From the NCBI GenBank assembly GCA_028023455.1, contig JAQFVV010006293.1, positions 2,861,844 to 2,925,843 of the forward strand: DNA of 64,000 nucleotides. The letters run 5' to 3'. A program made the position numbers and the translations under genes. This document shows, piece after piece, positions 34,780 to 47,164 of this stretch (position 1 is its first letter; every line of letters starts with the position of its first letter). Source of the DNA: Epiperipatus broadwayi. Taxonomy: Eukaryota > Onychophora > Udeonychophora > Euonychophora > Peripatidae. The notes beneath the pieces are model-generated. The model was not told the origin of the DNA. It saw only the letters and a program-made list of their open reading frames with translations, and made no database searches.

Positions 34780-37330
34780 TTTCAGTCATTATTCACCCGT
34801 TGCAGAATAAAGATCAAAGTTTAACCCATTTTTTCTGACCTCTAGCACCTCTTCTCTACATCCCCAGTATGTTCTTTATTTCAGCCATCCATTTAACACA
34901 TGGCCTCTTTTTAGGTCTTTTACGATGTCTTGGAATCAATTTAAAATTTCAATTGTCCAACAACTATCATTTCTTTAAGCAATACTCATAGTTCAGTACC
35001 TATTCAGTCTCTTAATTCTTTCAATGATATCAGTAACACTTGTTTGTTTTCTCATCTATGTATTTTGTTTTCAATTTCTTTTTGTTAATCCTAATATACT
35101 TTATTGAATAGTCTGTTAAAAGTCCAAATCTTAAGTTCATAAGTAAAAATTAAAAATATTCATTTTCAAACATAGACATATTAAAAATTAAGTTTAGTTC
35201 TATGATTATTTTTTTCTATTATGTTTCTACTTGTATTAATAATCTGATCTAGGTATTTGTAGTTAATTTCTTGTATCAGTCTTTTTTTTTTTTTTGAGAA
35301 AATCCATTGCTTTAGTATAAACTTTTTAGAATTTATCTATAATTCTACTTTATGTTCATTTGATAATTTTTGAAACATTTCTTGAAGCTCTACAGCATTA
35401 TTTGAAAAAAAAAAAAACAACAACAGACAATTACATTCGAAAAATCTAGATATCTTAAATATTAATCCATAAAATACTTCTTGAAAAACTGCTGTAAAAA
35501 GTGTTAGAAGCAAGAGCATCCTTTCCAATATTAATATTCTTCTTAGCTTCATCATGATAGAATTTAAACTTCAAAATTTGCTATGGACAAATTATAATTA
35601 TGTTGGCAAAAATTTTGTATAGTACTGATAAAAAACTGATTTGTAACTTCCAATATCTTTTTTATCATTTTTTAAAAATAACAATATTAGCAGCTATTCT
35701 TTCAATTACATTTTTTTTATTTAGACATTTGGTATATGTTTGTCAACAATTTCCTATTTCTTCACCTATTTATTTCAAGATATCAATTATAATTCCATCA
35801 TTATCTGGAACTTTTCCCTTTTTTATACATTTAATTGTATGTCTCATTTAAAATGCAGGGCAATCTAGAAGATGTGATAAATGTAGAGAATATTCTTTCT
35901 TGTTCTTTATTGCTGTATATAGAATTTTTCCATATCTCTTTTTAATATTTCATTTTATCTTCTGATTGCAGAAATAATTTTTTCCCCTACCAATGTCAAG
36001 ATAATGTTTTATACTTTCTATACTTTTATTCTCTTCTACAGCTTTCTTGTTAATTCATGATTATATTTTCTTATACCTCTTTTTTCAAATCATTTTATAC
36101 AATTTTAGATATTCTAACCTTCTTAATGCATCATTTTTATATATTCTCATATTCCTTTTTTTTCTTCATAAATTATTGTCTCAACAGAAATCTTACTAGC
36201 CAATTACTGCTTTTTGTACCAGCTATCTTTGTTGCAGTTCTTAATAGTATCAGTTATTTTCTTATTGATTTTTTTCAAATCTGTTAATATTTTAAAATGA
36301 TTTTAAAGTTTTAATTTAAATTCATTGGAATGTTTCTGAAAGTTAGGAATATTATCCGTGAATACTGTTTTTATTAATAATTTTTGTCTCTTTAGTTTTC
36401 CATTAGCATATATCTTAGTAATATCCCATCAATTGACAATCGTGTCAAATTCATTAAGAATATTACAATCTTTAAATACATATTTTCTCTTAATGTAACC
36501 AAATTTCATTATATTTTTATATGGATGCTTTTCCATACAGCATTTTTCTCAAAGAAAGAATTCATAATATAAAGTTTTTCTTTTTCTGTAAACTCCTCAA
36601 GTCTATGTCCCTTTCATTTCTAACAATACAATCAAATTTCCCCATAGCAATTCTAGCATTAAAGTCTTCCATGACAATTTAAAAATATCATTTAGTCTGA
36701 TCAAAAGATTTTGTACATTGATGTAAATCTCCAGTACTTCTTCCATGTTGGGTATAAACTGAATTATCTGCATTTGGTATCTTCCATTAAGTTGAATAAT
36801 AAAATTTCCCTTTCTATCTGATGACTATCTATTTCTACAATATTATTCTACCAGTATTATAATGAATATCCTACTCCATTTATGCTTCCAATAGTTGTAT
36901 CCACTTTTAAAATCATTGTCACTTGACTTTTTCTTTTAACTTCACAAAATCCAAGTGTCTCTTTTAACATTAGACAGTTTTTTCAAATCATGCAATTTCC
37001 TTTACTTGAATGTGATCTGTAGTTGTAAGTACCTAAATAAAAGATTAATGACAGTCTGTGTCTACAGATAGGATATTCTTAGTATCCTTCACTTTCAGAC
37101 ACTAATCACTGCCTTTTGCCATAATTTCTTTTGTCTATCACAATTGTAAATATCTAAGTTCATTCACATACATTCATTCTACCTTGAAGAATCCTCAACT
37201 GATATTTCAGTTAAGAACTATCAGGCAAACTGAAAATAGAGACAATGGTGTTTCTTGATCTCAAAACTGGAGATAAAAAACAATAAATTCACTATGCTCA
37301 CAGATGCATGTTGGTGAGCAACTCCTATAA
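34780..37330 (-). pseudogene. RTE-like LINE, long decayed copy (copy D)
   Basis: On the minus strand the 5' leader matching 4280-4405 comes first (37325 down to 37215), followed by CTTACAACTACAGATCAC (37016 down), shared with copy A. Then comes endonuclease sequence containing QLNGRYQMQIIQF, and WKTLMLELLWGNLIVLL, which in another frame is the DFNARIAMGKFD-like block (36690-36630). After a T-rich, badly broken middle, the C-terminal RWTIEILN-x-FPRHRKRPKRRP block appears at about 34960-34900, followed by KWMAEIKN. The element thus spans leader to C terminus within about 2.55 kb, shorter than a full RTE, so parts of RT are deleted. Stops occur throughout. Confidence 0.65.
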
Positions 37331-39004
37331 AGTGATACCTTAGAAATTTGCCATGCTCAGTTGCTTCAAAGAGGAATTAAAGGATCTCTTTTCAATTAAC
37401 AGCCAACTCCTTTCTGCAGCCCTTTCATGTGATATTTTAACATTTTATGTTATTCAAAATATTTGACTTTTGGCATATAATGGTAGGTAAATCATTTCTC
37501 ATAAGTTAATCTTAAACATAACATATTTTTATATATGAGAATATAAAATTACTATCCTAATATTTTTTAGCTATATTCCAACATATATGTGAGACACAAG
37601 CAATATTTATATAACATATATAATTCATAATAATTTGGGTATTAAAAGATTTATTATTGCATTCTTTTTTTCCTTTTAAAAGAGTGATTATATTTAACTA
37701 AGTGTTTAATGAATTAATAAACATTAAAATTTATTATGAAATGTTTTAATTTAATTTTATAAATGTGATCATTATAAAAGCATTTTTTTAAATAGCAGAA
37801 TTAAATTTTGAAGTTCAGAGTCATTTATACTTACATCCCTTTTTCATTTCTTTCAACTTTTTTTATCTTTCTTAATGTACATAGAGTTGAAAATAATAGA
37901 AATTCTATAACAATGTGCATATTTATGTTTATGCTTTTGATAAGTGAAAAAAAAATTAAGTTGACCATTAAATAATTTTCATTATATGAAGCGATTATAA
38001 GCATGAATTAAACCGACTTCAGGGTTTGCATTTATTGGGATTTGGAGATTGGACTGAAATAATTTTAGCTATTAATAGTCAATTCTTATTTTGGAATAAC
38101 GATAAATTCATCACACTTCATAGTTGGTATATGTATGTTTGGACATTTCTTTCTCAGCAGTTCGGTTTTTAAATAATAATTTATTTAAAATATTCATTAT
38201 TTGATTTTAACTAGGATTTATTATAAGAATATTTAAACTTCACTGGTACAATGTAAATACACACACACACTGTAAACATATATTATTTAAGATTTATAGT
38301 TATACTTTAATAAAGACGCACGTACATATTCAGGCGCATACTTCTGTTATATACACGAGTGTATTAATACATTTATAGAGAATTTACTATGAATTTGTAG
38401 ATTTTTTTTTTTAATTATTAAAATTATCAAATTATTTTGAATCTAGTGTTAAATAATTATTACAAGATACAGTATAAAAAACATTATAAATAAATGGGGT
38501 TCAAATCGGACGGTTTGATGAATCTTTGTTATGTACCTAATATCTTGTGACCAATCTTCTACTATCATCAGCATAATTTATTGAAGCATGTTATGATTCA
38601 GTTTTCCTTCATCTTCTTTTTTTTTTAAATTCACACTCAAATACTTTTAAAATAGTCTAACGTATATATTGCTGCTGTGAAAAAACTCCTAAGCGCTAAG
38701 TCCATAAAATAGAAGCTTATTAATAATAAACTTAGTTTCACCTCAGCTATTAATTTTAGCTTATCAGTAATTAGTAGGTGTGAAATGTTTTAATGACAAA
38801 ATTTGAATTGTACATTTTTTTATTTATATTTCAATGAGCTCCATTCTACTATTTTTCTATATTGTTTATTTTCTCTGGTTCTTTGAAAGATGAAGTAATA
38901 CAATACATGCCAATAATGAAAGAGAATGAGTTAGTTAGACAATGTCTAAAATTAAGATATCAATCAAATAAAAAACACAAACTTGCACAGACCATCAAAA
39001 ATCT
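37331..39004. other. No gene seen
   Basis: AT-rich spacer without a supported feature. A CA run lies at 38261-38271. Confidence 0.4.
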
Positions 39005-39300
39005 ATTTTTCTAAATGTCGTCAGCGCTGGGGGGTTTCCTTAACGAGTTCCCCAAAAGTCACTGAGATGGCTCTAGCCATGGTTAGGTGTGCCCGTTTCG
39101 GGCGATTGAGAACCAAAGGATCAGCTCTCCTATAATGGTCGTAAGACTGGGGAATGTGTTTTCTTTCCCTGCCCATGTTTTATCAAGTAAAGATACCGAA
39201 CTCTCAATTGTAAGAAGAATGACAAGACTGTTGAAAAGAGTGCATGTTGCTCAAACTGTCCGAACGCTCGTGATTCAAGACAATTTAGTTGTTTTTTCTC
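39005..39300. other. Isolated higher-GC block of unknown nature
   Basis: Composition changes sharply from the AT-rich flanks: GTCGTCAGCGCTGGGGGG at 39017, several CpG dinucleotides, and a tight hairpin TGCCCGTTTCGGGCGA (39088-39103, 5-bp GC stem with a TTTC-type loop). The 83-codon plus-strand frame at 39087-39338 has no recognisable family. It could be the remnant of a structured RNA, a repeat head or a first exon with promoter. It is not 5S or 18S rRNA, a snRNA or a tRNA that I can recognise. Confidence 0.4.
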
Positions 39301-39344
39301 TTTGTATTTGCTTTACTATTTTTTCTTTGTATTCATAGTCAATA

Positions 39345-40060
39345 CATTTACTTTTAAAATTAAAATATAATATCGCAGCGAATAGCTTAATTTGATATCA
39401 GTAAATATCATAAGCATATTAGCATAATAAAATATATTTTTTTTTATTAAATAAAAAATACTAATCTTAACAACTTTCTAGAAGTAATCAGCACATACTC
39501 CCCTCCCTTTATTTCCCAAAAGAATCTTCCACTTAATGAGATTATTTTCACAAGAATATATTCCATATCACTCTAGAATGATTTTTTCATCTCTGTTAAA
39601 ATATTTTTTTATTTCTTTCATTCATTTCAACAAAATCTTTTAATATTTTTATAAACCCATCTTATCCAGTTCACTTTACAGACTACAAACACTTTAAAAG
39701 TTCTCCAATTGTTTTTATTCTCTTCTTCATATTAAAATTCTAACTTCATTGTTACAATATTACTCATAGTTAGTTTGCTTAATCATTGCCATTCTAATTC
39801 CTTTATTATTTAACAAAATGACCTCCAAAAAACAAGTTAATTAAATGAGTCAAAACATTAACTAGTTGTGAAAATTTAATATATTCATACTTATAATCTA
39901 TTTAAGTAAAATAATTAGTTTTTCTTATTTTAATTCTAAATTAATAATGGAAGGAATTAAGATAATAGACTATTAATAAAACAGTACTTGGTGATAGTGA
40001 GAATTAATTTATGAGAATTGACAAAATATGAACCAAATTATATAGTAATTTTGAATATAC
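39345..40060. other. No supported gene; A-rich on the minus strand
   Basis: 39500-39830 looks like decayed A-rich element coding sequence when read on minus, but no motif is readable. Confidence 0.35.
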
Positions 40061-40188
40061 ACAAAGATTAAACTCTCCATACAGTGATAGTACCGAGTGC
40101 AAGCCAGAGTAATCAATGGATGCAGTAAGGTTTGTGCATAAAATTCCTATCTAGTGCCTAATCAGCCAATATCTACAGACTAGTTTCT
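40061..40188 (+). repeat. Left arm of an inverted repeat (pairs with 40530-40663)
   Basis: This arm and the reverse complement of 40530-40663 share TAAACTCTC, GAGTAATCAATGGATGCAG, AAGGTTTGTGCATAAAAT and CTATCTAGTGCCTA. Mismatches are scattered. The spacer of about 340 bp holds a copy of another repeat (40197-40480). Confidence 0.8.
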
Positions 40189-40196
40189 AGCTTGCC

Positions 40197-40480
40197 GCTT
40201 TCATCAGTAAGGAACCTTGCATATGAGAGCACTGCACCTAGATCTTAGATCTAATGCAACCCCTCCAGCACCCACCTTTTATCTTATTAGCTAATTATAA
40301 AGGTTTGAGACCAAAATGAAACACGATAAGGTTATCAATTCAATCTCATTAGCTTTTATAGACATATAGATCTGAACTCAGTTTAGCATCCATACTTTTT
40401 GGTGTCTTTAATGACCAGTCACCATAATCTTATTGGGCAGGATTGATATTAAACCACTAAACATCACATGATCATCACTC
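40197..40480 (+). repeat. Third copy of the CATATAGATCTGAA repeat
   Basis: Related to both units at 18478-19260: TTTCATCAGTAAGGAACCTT, AGATCTAATGCAACCC, and CATATAGATCTGAACTCAG towards the end. It lies between the arms of the surrounding inverted repeat. Confidence 0.55.
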
Positions 40481-40495
40481 TTTATGCTTGCACAC

Positions 40496-40670
40496 ACTGT
40501 TTACACAAAGGCTAAACTCTCCATAGAGTAGTTACAAACTAGTCTGAGGATATTGGATGAGTAGGCACTAGATAGGGATTTTATGCACAAACCTTCCTGC
40601 ATCCATTGATTACTCTATCTGGCACTGAGTAGTGCTACTGTATCGAGAGTTTAGCCTTTATGTAAACAGT
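40496..40670. mobile_element. Short MITE-like element, 175 bp
   Basis: The ends ACTGTTTACACAAAGGCTAA plus ACTCTC (40496-40521) and GAGAGTTTAGCC plus TTTATGTAAACAGT (40645-40670) are inverted repeats of about 26 bp with one mismatch. The interior is the inverted partner of 40061-40188. It has no coding capacity. Confidence 0.7.
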
Positions 40671-40673
40671 TTG

Positions 40674-40860
40674 TAATATTTACTAAGGCAGTAACCTTTA
40701 GGAATAAGCGTCTGAAAAATTCGAAGGTAAGGACCTCTACAGGTTTTAGCCACAAGCTTTCGCTATGAAGAAAAGAGGGAAACCTTCTTTACTTCAACCT
40801 ACTTTTTATATATGAATAGGTGAAGCTTATTCCTAAAGGTTACTGCCTTAGTAAATATTA
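40674..40860. mobile_element. MITE-like element with perfect 36-bp inverted ends
   Basis: 40674-40709 (TAATATTTACTAAGGCAGTA then ACCTTTAGGAATAAGC) and 40825-40860 are exact reverse complements over 36 bases. The 187-bp element encodes nothing. Perfect ends next to otherwise worn repeats indicate a comparatively young insertion or gene-converted arms. If TA is taken as the duplicated target, the ends would start with ATATTTACTAAGG; this is not settled by the sequence. Confidence 0.85.
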
Positions 40861-40897
40861 CTTAATATAATAATGTGCATTTAATAAAATTTATAGT

Positions 40898-40932
40898 AAA
40901 CAGTTTGTGTAAGCATAAAAAATAGTGATATT
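40898..40932. repeat. Outer inverted partner of 40473-40505
   Basis: GTAAACAGTTTGTGTAAGCATAAA then AATAGTGAT is the near reverse complement of ATCACTCTTTATGCTTGCAC then ACACTGTTTAC at 40473-40505. It forms an outer frame around the two MITE-like elements. Confidence 0.65.
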
Positions 40933-42460
40933 AATTTTGAATATAATTATCCAGAATTAAACATGCTCAAAATATTAATGTTAAGATACTTGCCAGAAGG
41001 CAAATAGGGTAACATACTTACTTTCAAAACTGTCTCTTTTATATTTTACTACCTTAAAATCACAATAAATAATGATGGCAGATAATAATAAATCATTAGT
41101 TATTAAACTGCAACTGCTAACATAGGAAGATAATTTCTACAGAAACATTTTGTTTCCCAAATGTAACAACTGTGCTGCTACAAATGTAATATTTTCAAAT
41201 GTCTGGGGAATCACTTATTAGTAAAATATTATTTAAAATCAATTTTTAATCATTAATCAAAAATTCAACAGATTTAATACTTTATTTGAAATCAGCACAA
41301 ATAAACATTATCATTAGCAATGAGTTCACCATCAAAAAGAATGGATTTGGCACTCATAAATTTATAATAATTTCTTCCCTAACTCTGTAAGAAAGCTGAA
41401 TTCAAATTAGTTTCAAAGATTTTTCAGTGTCATTTGTCTATATACCATGAGGGCTTGATTTTACTTGTTTTATATATTTAGTTATCACTTGTTCTTCTTT
41501 TTATATATGATACAATTGAAATTTTCTCTGCAACTTTCTTCAACAAAATAATTCTTTTTTTTTGCATACATTCAAAATTTTTTTTATTTCCACTCAATTC
41601 TCTGTAACTTTCCATAGGAGGTTATTCAAAACTCAAAATTTCTGTTTTGAATCAAGTTTCACAAAATATAAATATATCTAGTGCTACTAGTTTGGTTTTT
41701 AATCTGATCAGTAGCAGACTATTACATAGGCACAAGAAATGCACACTAGAGCCTCTAATTATCAGAAACCTCTGAAAATTTATCAGTTTCAAAAATATTC
41801 ATTCTATGAAGCTCAAGTACAGATACCATGTTTATATAAACAATTTGCTATTTATTGAATGACAAATAGCATAACAATTTTTTTTTTTAATTATTTGATG
41901 AATAACAAAATTTCCTTTTCAACTGTGAAAAAATATCTTAAGTAAGTTCTTTGTCATTCATCCACCTACTATCCAGTCAAAAAGCATAGTTGATCTCTTA
42001 CAAACTGTATGAACAAATAAGAAATTCATAACTGCTTGTGTTAGGTGTTTAGTATCACTTTTTATTGAAAAGGAAAATTGTTGTCAAATAAGTATTCATG
42101 TCTTATATTATTGTTTATATTATGTATATATAGTTAGTACAGTTTATTGCAATGGTTATTAAAATCAACAACATGGATACATTTAAACAGTAAAATCTAT
42201 TAGTCTTTAAATCAATTATAAGAATTATACCATTGAAAATTAAAATCAATTTAAGACAACATTCAATTAATTTTATTTTACTATTATTTTTATTTACTTA
42301 TCCCTTTTATTTTATTCAGCCATGAAGAGAATGAAAATAAATAATGCAGAAAAGATATTTGCTACTATATCTAAAACTACAAAAGATTACAAATAGATTT
42401 ATTAACAAAATGATTTTTTTTTTTAATTAAGTAATAAAATGATTTGATAACATTACTTAG
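40933..42460. other. No gene seen
   Basis: AT-rich spacer. 41070-41100 contains AGATAATAATAAATCAT, similar to the word at 6387-6403, possibly a shared repeat tail. Confidence 0.35.
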
Positions 42461-42463
42461 TAT

Positions 42464-44000
42464 TTAGAACAATGAAGTTGATTCACCATTGAATCTGATG
42501 TCTCTCTTTCCTGAATTATGATTGGTGATAATGATCTTGCTCTGGCTAGTCCTATTTTCAAGATCATTAATATTATTATTTCCAAGATACACACAATTTT
42601 CTATACTATCAATATAATTCCTCAATTTTAACTTTTCTTTCTCAATCACCATTGTTTTTGTTTAGTTATATTTATGTATAAACTTTATCTTTTTGCTTCA
42701 TCTAAAGTCATTTCAGTTTTTTATTTTCAATAATTATTATACTTTTTGCAGATTTTTATTTACATTCCATAAATGATAAATGTTTGATGAGATTTTATGC
42801 CATCTTATGTCTTTTTTTATTTCTCAACACATTTTCACTACTTTTGACTATATGATGAAACTAATTCCAAATTGTCTTTTGATCAATATTGCCAAAAATC
42901 TAAAGTCAACAACAAAAAGATTCTTTTCTTTTCTGTGCCATAAGGTGAAGAAATAATATAATCCTTGTCTTTTTTAAATTCAAATTATTAATCTATTAAG
43001 TGTTCTTCTGAACATTTAATCTTTAGTTTAAAATATTCAAGCCTTTTTATAAAATGCTAATTAGTAGATTGAGGCTGATAATGATTTTATTTTTTTATGT
43101 AATATTACAAAGCTTCTACTTTTTTTGAATTAAACTATTATTTCTGATCATTTCTCTAGCTATATTTCATTACTTTTGAGGCTCTTCTTCTTTTTCAACC
43201 TATTTATCAATCTTTTTAATTTTTCCCAATAAAATATCGTATTTGTCATTATAAGATGGTAAGCATTTTTTTTTTTATACTAATTTTGCTGATAATTTTT
43301 CATCATCCTTTATTTATATAATTCAGAATGGTATTTTATTGCTTTAAACTTTTGTTCTTGTTAGTGAACATTTTCACATGGTTTAATTTTTATTGTTCTG
43401 TTTTGGCTATTTTTCTTAACAAATTTTTTACCTTAGTGCTATGCTTTGGTTTTATACTACTATTCTACAAATTTTGAATATTTCCTTTCATTTTTCTTGA
43501 AATGTCTCTTGCAAAAACTAATCTTTCTTAATATTTTCTTCTTCTGATAAACTAGTTTTTTCAAAATCCTTGTTATGATTTACAACTCTGACATGTAGGT
43601 GTGTTTTTTGTTCCAATTTATTTTCTTCTTAAACATCGATTAATCTTTTTCTATTATTTCTATCTCTAATATCTTGGTTAGATTTCTATTCATAAAAATA
43701 TATATATTTAAAAAATTTTAAGTTTCAGTTTGATATTTGCAATTATTAAGTTATTATCTGAATTTATATCTGCCCTTAAAAAAGATATGAAAACTGTACT
43801 AATGTTGAATGTGTCTGATATTCCTTGTGTTTCCATCATTTTCTGCCTTCTGTTGGAATTGGTTTTTGTAAGCAGTGATACCATAATCTAATAAGAAATC
43901 TAATGGCTCTTTATTACATTAATTTATTTCACCAGAGCCCTATTTACCCGTAACTTGCTCCTGTCTTTCATTATTTTCAATCTCCTCCAATGATGAAAAT
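42464..44000 (-). pseudogene. Decayed RTE-like LINE fragment (copy E)
   Basis: On the minus strand, ADINSDNNLIIANIKLKLK (about 43785-43730) matches the SDH..V.A..RLKLK end of a LINE endonuclease, with His replaced by Asn. A long Lys/Ile-rich linker full of stops follows. The open frame 42464-42652 carries MVIEKEKLKLRNYIDSIEN then CVYLGNN, the RT-thumb block that in the family reads ..I..V..F.YLG. Blocks in between are missing or unreadable, so a large part of RT has been deleted. The orientation is opposite to copies A-C. Confidence 0.55.
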
Positions 44001-46980
44001 ATCTTTACAAAAATATTAAGGATTTGTTTTTTTAGATCCTTATATAATTATTTTCTCATTACCTATAGTATTTAATATAAAAGTATATACATAAATTACT
44101 GTGATATTAAAAGTAGGTGTGATTAGACAATTTTGAAATATAAATTTGAAAAAAAAAATCACAATTTTTTATTGTTATGTCAAATTATAAAATATTTGTA
44201 ATATTTTATATTTTTAGGTATATTTAAGTATATCTTGATATAATAATTTTTAAAGTAGTTAAATTGAATAAAAAAGATTAGTTGGTCAGTAGTCTTCTGT
44301 AATTTTTAAAACTAGATTTGTATTAAATAAAATTTTTGAAGTAAAGTCATGAACAGAGCTTTAACACAACAAATTGTCTTCTTTTACAAAATTATATATT
44401 TGCTGTTATCCTTCATTATACTGAGGCAACCTTTTTATTGTCAGGTATGTTTCTTTTAATTTAAACAAATACTTTGAAAAATTTAATCATGATTATTATA
44501 TTAAAAAAATATGTACTCATTTTATGATTCAGGCTGAATGACAGATTTCTTATTCCACATGCATGCGTATGGGTGTATTTCACATATACAATTTAAGCAA
44601 ACAAATGTCATTTTTAAGCATAATTTATTCTATTATCATATTCTGCATAATTATGTTTTAAACTTCCTTGTTTACCAATCTGCATTACATGCTAAATCAG
44701 GACAAATGATATCCCACCTAAAATTTTTTGGGGTTGCCTCTAAATAGAGTCAAAAATCAGCACATTCTTAAAAATTTGAGAAAATTAACAACATAATTAA
44801 AAAAGCTTGCTTTAAATCTAGCTGAAATCATTCTTGTATTAATGGTTTTAAATCTTAGCAAAGAATCTCTTGATTTTTTATTTAATAATATTTCTAGTCC
44901 AATTTTATATTTTAAATTATTTCCAGACAAGATGACCTCACAACTTATGATTCTCCTTAGTTAATCCCACAGCCTTCAGTTAATCTAAGAATGTCACATT
45001 TCTTTTTGAATTCTGTCTAGTTTAATATATATAATTTTTGACATTTCAATTTCCTATAGATGACATAAAATTTAACAATGAAATGTTTTTTCCAAGACCT
45101 TTTTGAAAACATTCTAATTTCTCAATGGAGTATTCAAACATTCTTTTGCATGGGCAATGTCTGAGCCAATATGATTTTTTATGAAAGGTACATGATGCAC
45201 TTCCTTCATGTCTATTTTATTTGGATGAGCATATGAAACTTATTTGACAAACACATGTTCTGATAGAACTTAAAGACAAATTCCTCCTGACAAGCAGAAA
45301 GATAGTTTGTATAGCCAGTGATAGTTGTTGAAGATAATTAACATGCTTTTTGACTATTGGAATTACAAATCCTTTTCTGTCTTCAAAGCATTAATCATCT
45401 TTGTCCCACTTTCACATCTGTTTGTATGAAAAACAACATCTAGCCCTTGATGCAGCTATATCTTATTCTATCAACCAACAGAAGGGGATATTTTTAGTGA
45501 GACATTTTTTTAGTTATTCACAATTAACTTTAATATCTGAAGGATATTTCACAACTCACTAATTATGGATTCCATCAATAGTCTGCATTCAACAACCAAT
45601 AATATGTATTGGCTAATAAAATTATTTTAAGTTCTGATTTATTTCTGATATATATTTGATAATGGGATAGCATGGGAAAAGGAAGATTATGAAAATAAGA
45701 AAGGGCACACTTTCCTCAGTCATATTAAATCCACCAAACAATGTTGTTTTTGCATATAGCTGCAAGATTTAAATTGGATAAAATCAACAAGAGACCCTTT
45801 GAAATTTTAATGAATTATAAGTGTATTAACAAAATTTAACACATAAGATTAATGCAGAATAAATATCATAAATAAATAAAATAAATTTAATGTAATAAGA
45901 AATTTATTATTTAAGAATAGTTAGAATTAGATAAAAATGAAAATTAAACAGATCATATCTTTTAATTCACTATAAGTAAAAAAACATTTTATGCTTTTTT
46001 TAATCCAAGTAATAAAAATAGAATTGTTTGCTCAGAAATTCATATGAAAGTTTGCACAAAGTTCAAGTATCAGAAGTAACAGTAATGAACTGCTAACCAT
46101 GAACATTGAGTTCTAAAACAATTGCTATCAGAGCACTAAAGTAGTAGTAAGATCATATTCAGTCAATAATATGTAAGAGAATGGAAAATATAGAAAATTC
46201 CAGTATAGAAATTAAATATAAATTATCAAATGTTTCTTCAAATATGTTAAAAAAAAGATATTCATTTACACTTTTATTTTGTATTCATCTACACACCAGA
46301 TATTCGTTATTTTATGACTTTCACTTTGTAATTATTTTTGAATATTTTATTCACCCAGTATCACTCTTATATCAGTTATCTTTTATTATATTAAATATTA
46401 ATTTATTTGTTTTGTCTTATTTTTCTTTTATATTTAATATTACATTTCTTTCTTCTCAGATTAATGATAATAACTTTGTCATGAAATTAAAAAAAACCTA
46501 CTTTGAGTGAATGTTTATGTAAACGATGTCCTATAAATCCAATATCATAGAAAAAAAGATAAACAAGTTTTATTTTCAAAAGGTGCTTATATCATCATAA
46601 CTGATTTCCTCAAAAGTCCACTACAAGATTTATCAGAATCTAATTTTCTTAAATTTAAGACTGCAAATAGAATTGTATTATCAGCTTATTGTCTGGGTGC
46701 AATCCATTAAATTCTGCAAAGATTTACATTGGATTCCTTCTTGATTGTCCAAATATAGCAAAGTTTGTAAAAATATAAAAATATATATTAACTGTATTAT
46801 GCAGGACTTAGTACAACCTACATATATATAATGAATAAAAGTTTAATTCAGATAAATCAAATATACAAAAAATTATTGAAAAAATTTCCCAGCAAGCAAA
46901 TGCATCTATGAATTTCTCCTATTTACAAAGACAGAGAGGAATCAGTCATACAAATTTTATTTAAACAAATTAGCACTTAT
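44001..46980. other. Unassigned; possible decayed coding DNA on minus
   Basis: 44900-45640, read on minus, has a more balanced composition with words like old coding sequence, but stops are frequent and no family could be named. The 109-codon plus-strand frame at 46181-46510 is Phe/Ile/Leu/Tyr-rich, as expected from AT-rich noncoding DNA, and I do not accept it as a gene. Confidence 0.35.
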
Positions 46981-47021
46981 AAATGTACAAAAACTGTATT
47001 TCATAGAAATATATTATCACA

Positions 47022-47027
47022 TTTATT
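47022..47027 (-). terminator. Poly(A) signal AATAAA after the candidate terminal exon
   Basis: Minus-strand AATAAA lies 35 bases beyond the stop codon of the 47063-47164 exon, a reasonable place for a cleavage signal with a very short 3' UTR. In AT-rich DNA such hexamers are common, so support comes only from position. Confidence 0.4.
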
Positions 47028-47062
47028 GGTAACAGTGAAATACTATGCAATCCACCAATAAA

Positions 47063-47164
47063 TTACTTTATTCCTTCTTTGGATACCATGTGACGCATCA
47101 ATTGATTTGTCAGCTTTTCGAGCTTTTTAACATCTTGTAACATTTCAGTTCGATATTGAATGCA
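47063..47164 (-). CDS. Candidate terminal coding exon of a host gene
   Basis: On the minus strand the sequence TATTTTCTTTTCAG gives a good splice acceptor, followed immediately by 33 codons and TAA (stop at 47063-47065). The peptide begins CIQYRTEMLQDVKKLEK, is strongly helical, and has regularly spaced Leu/Met/Val (M8, L9, V12, L15, L18, L22, M23, M26), as in a short coiled coil, ending in a basic SKEGIK. Reading from TGC implies a phase-0 intron. Unlike nearby frames it uses balanced codons and is not Phe/Ile-rich. A poly(A) hexamer follows. I do not recognise the protein. Upstream exons should lie at higher coordinates on minus; none were found with confidence, and the large LINE at 50.6-55.3 kb would fall in the intron. 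Confidence 0.5.
   Translation of the reverse strand, partial: CIQYRTEMLQDVKKLEKLTNQLMRHMVSKEGIK

Noticed and set aside
35600-36287. Two hydrophobic plus-strand frames (35600-35851, 36057-36287)
   Set aside because: They fall inside the minus-strand LINE copy D and are explained as antisense of A-rich LINE sequence.
39087-39338. 83-codon frame in the GC-rich island as a protein
   Set aside because: It has no recognisable domain and the second half runs into T-rich low-complexity sequence; the island is reported for its composition only.
46181-46510. 109-codon plus-strand frame with apparent membrane segments
   Set aside because: Phe/Ile/Leu/Tyr content is what T-rich noncoding DNA gives; there are no motifs, no splice context and no paralogue in the window.
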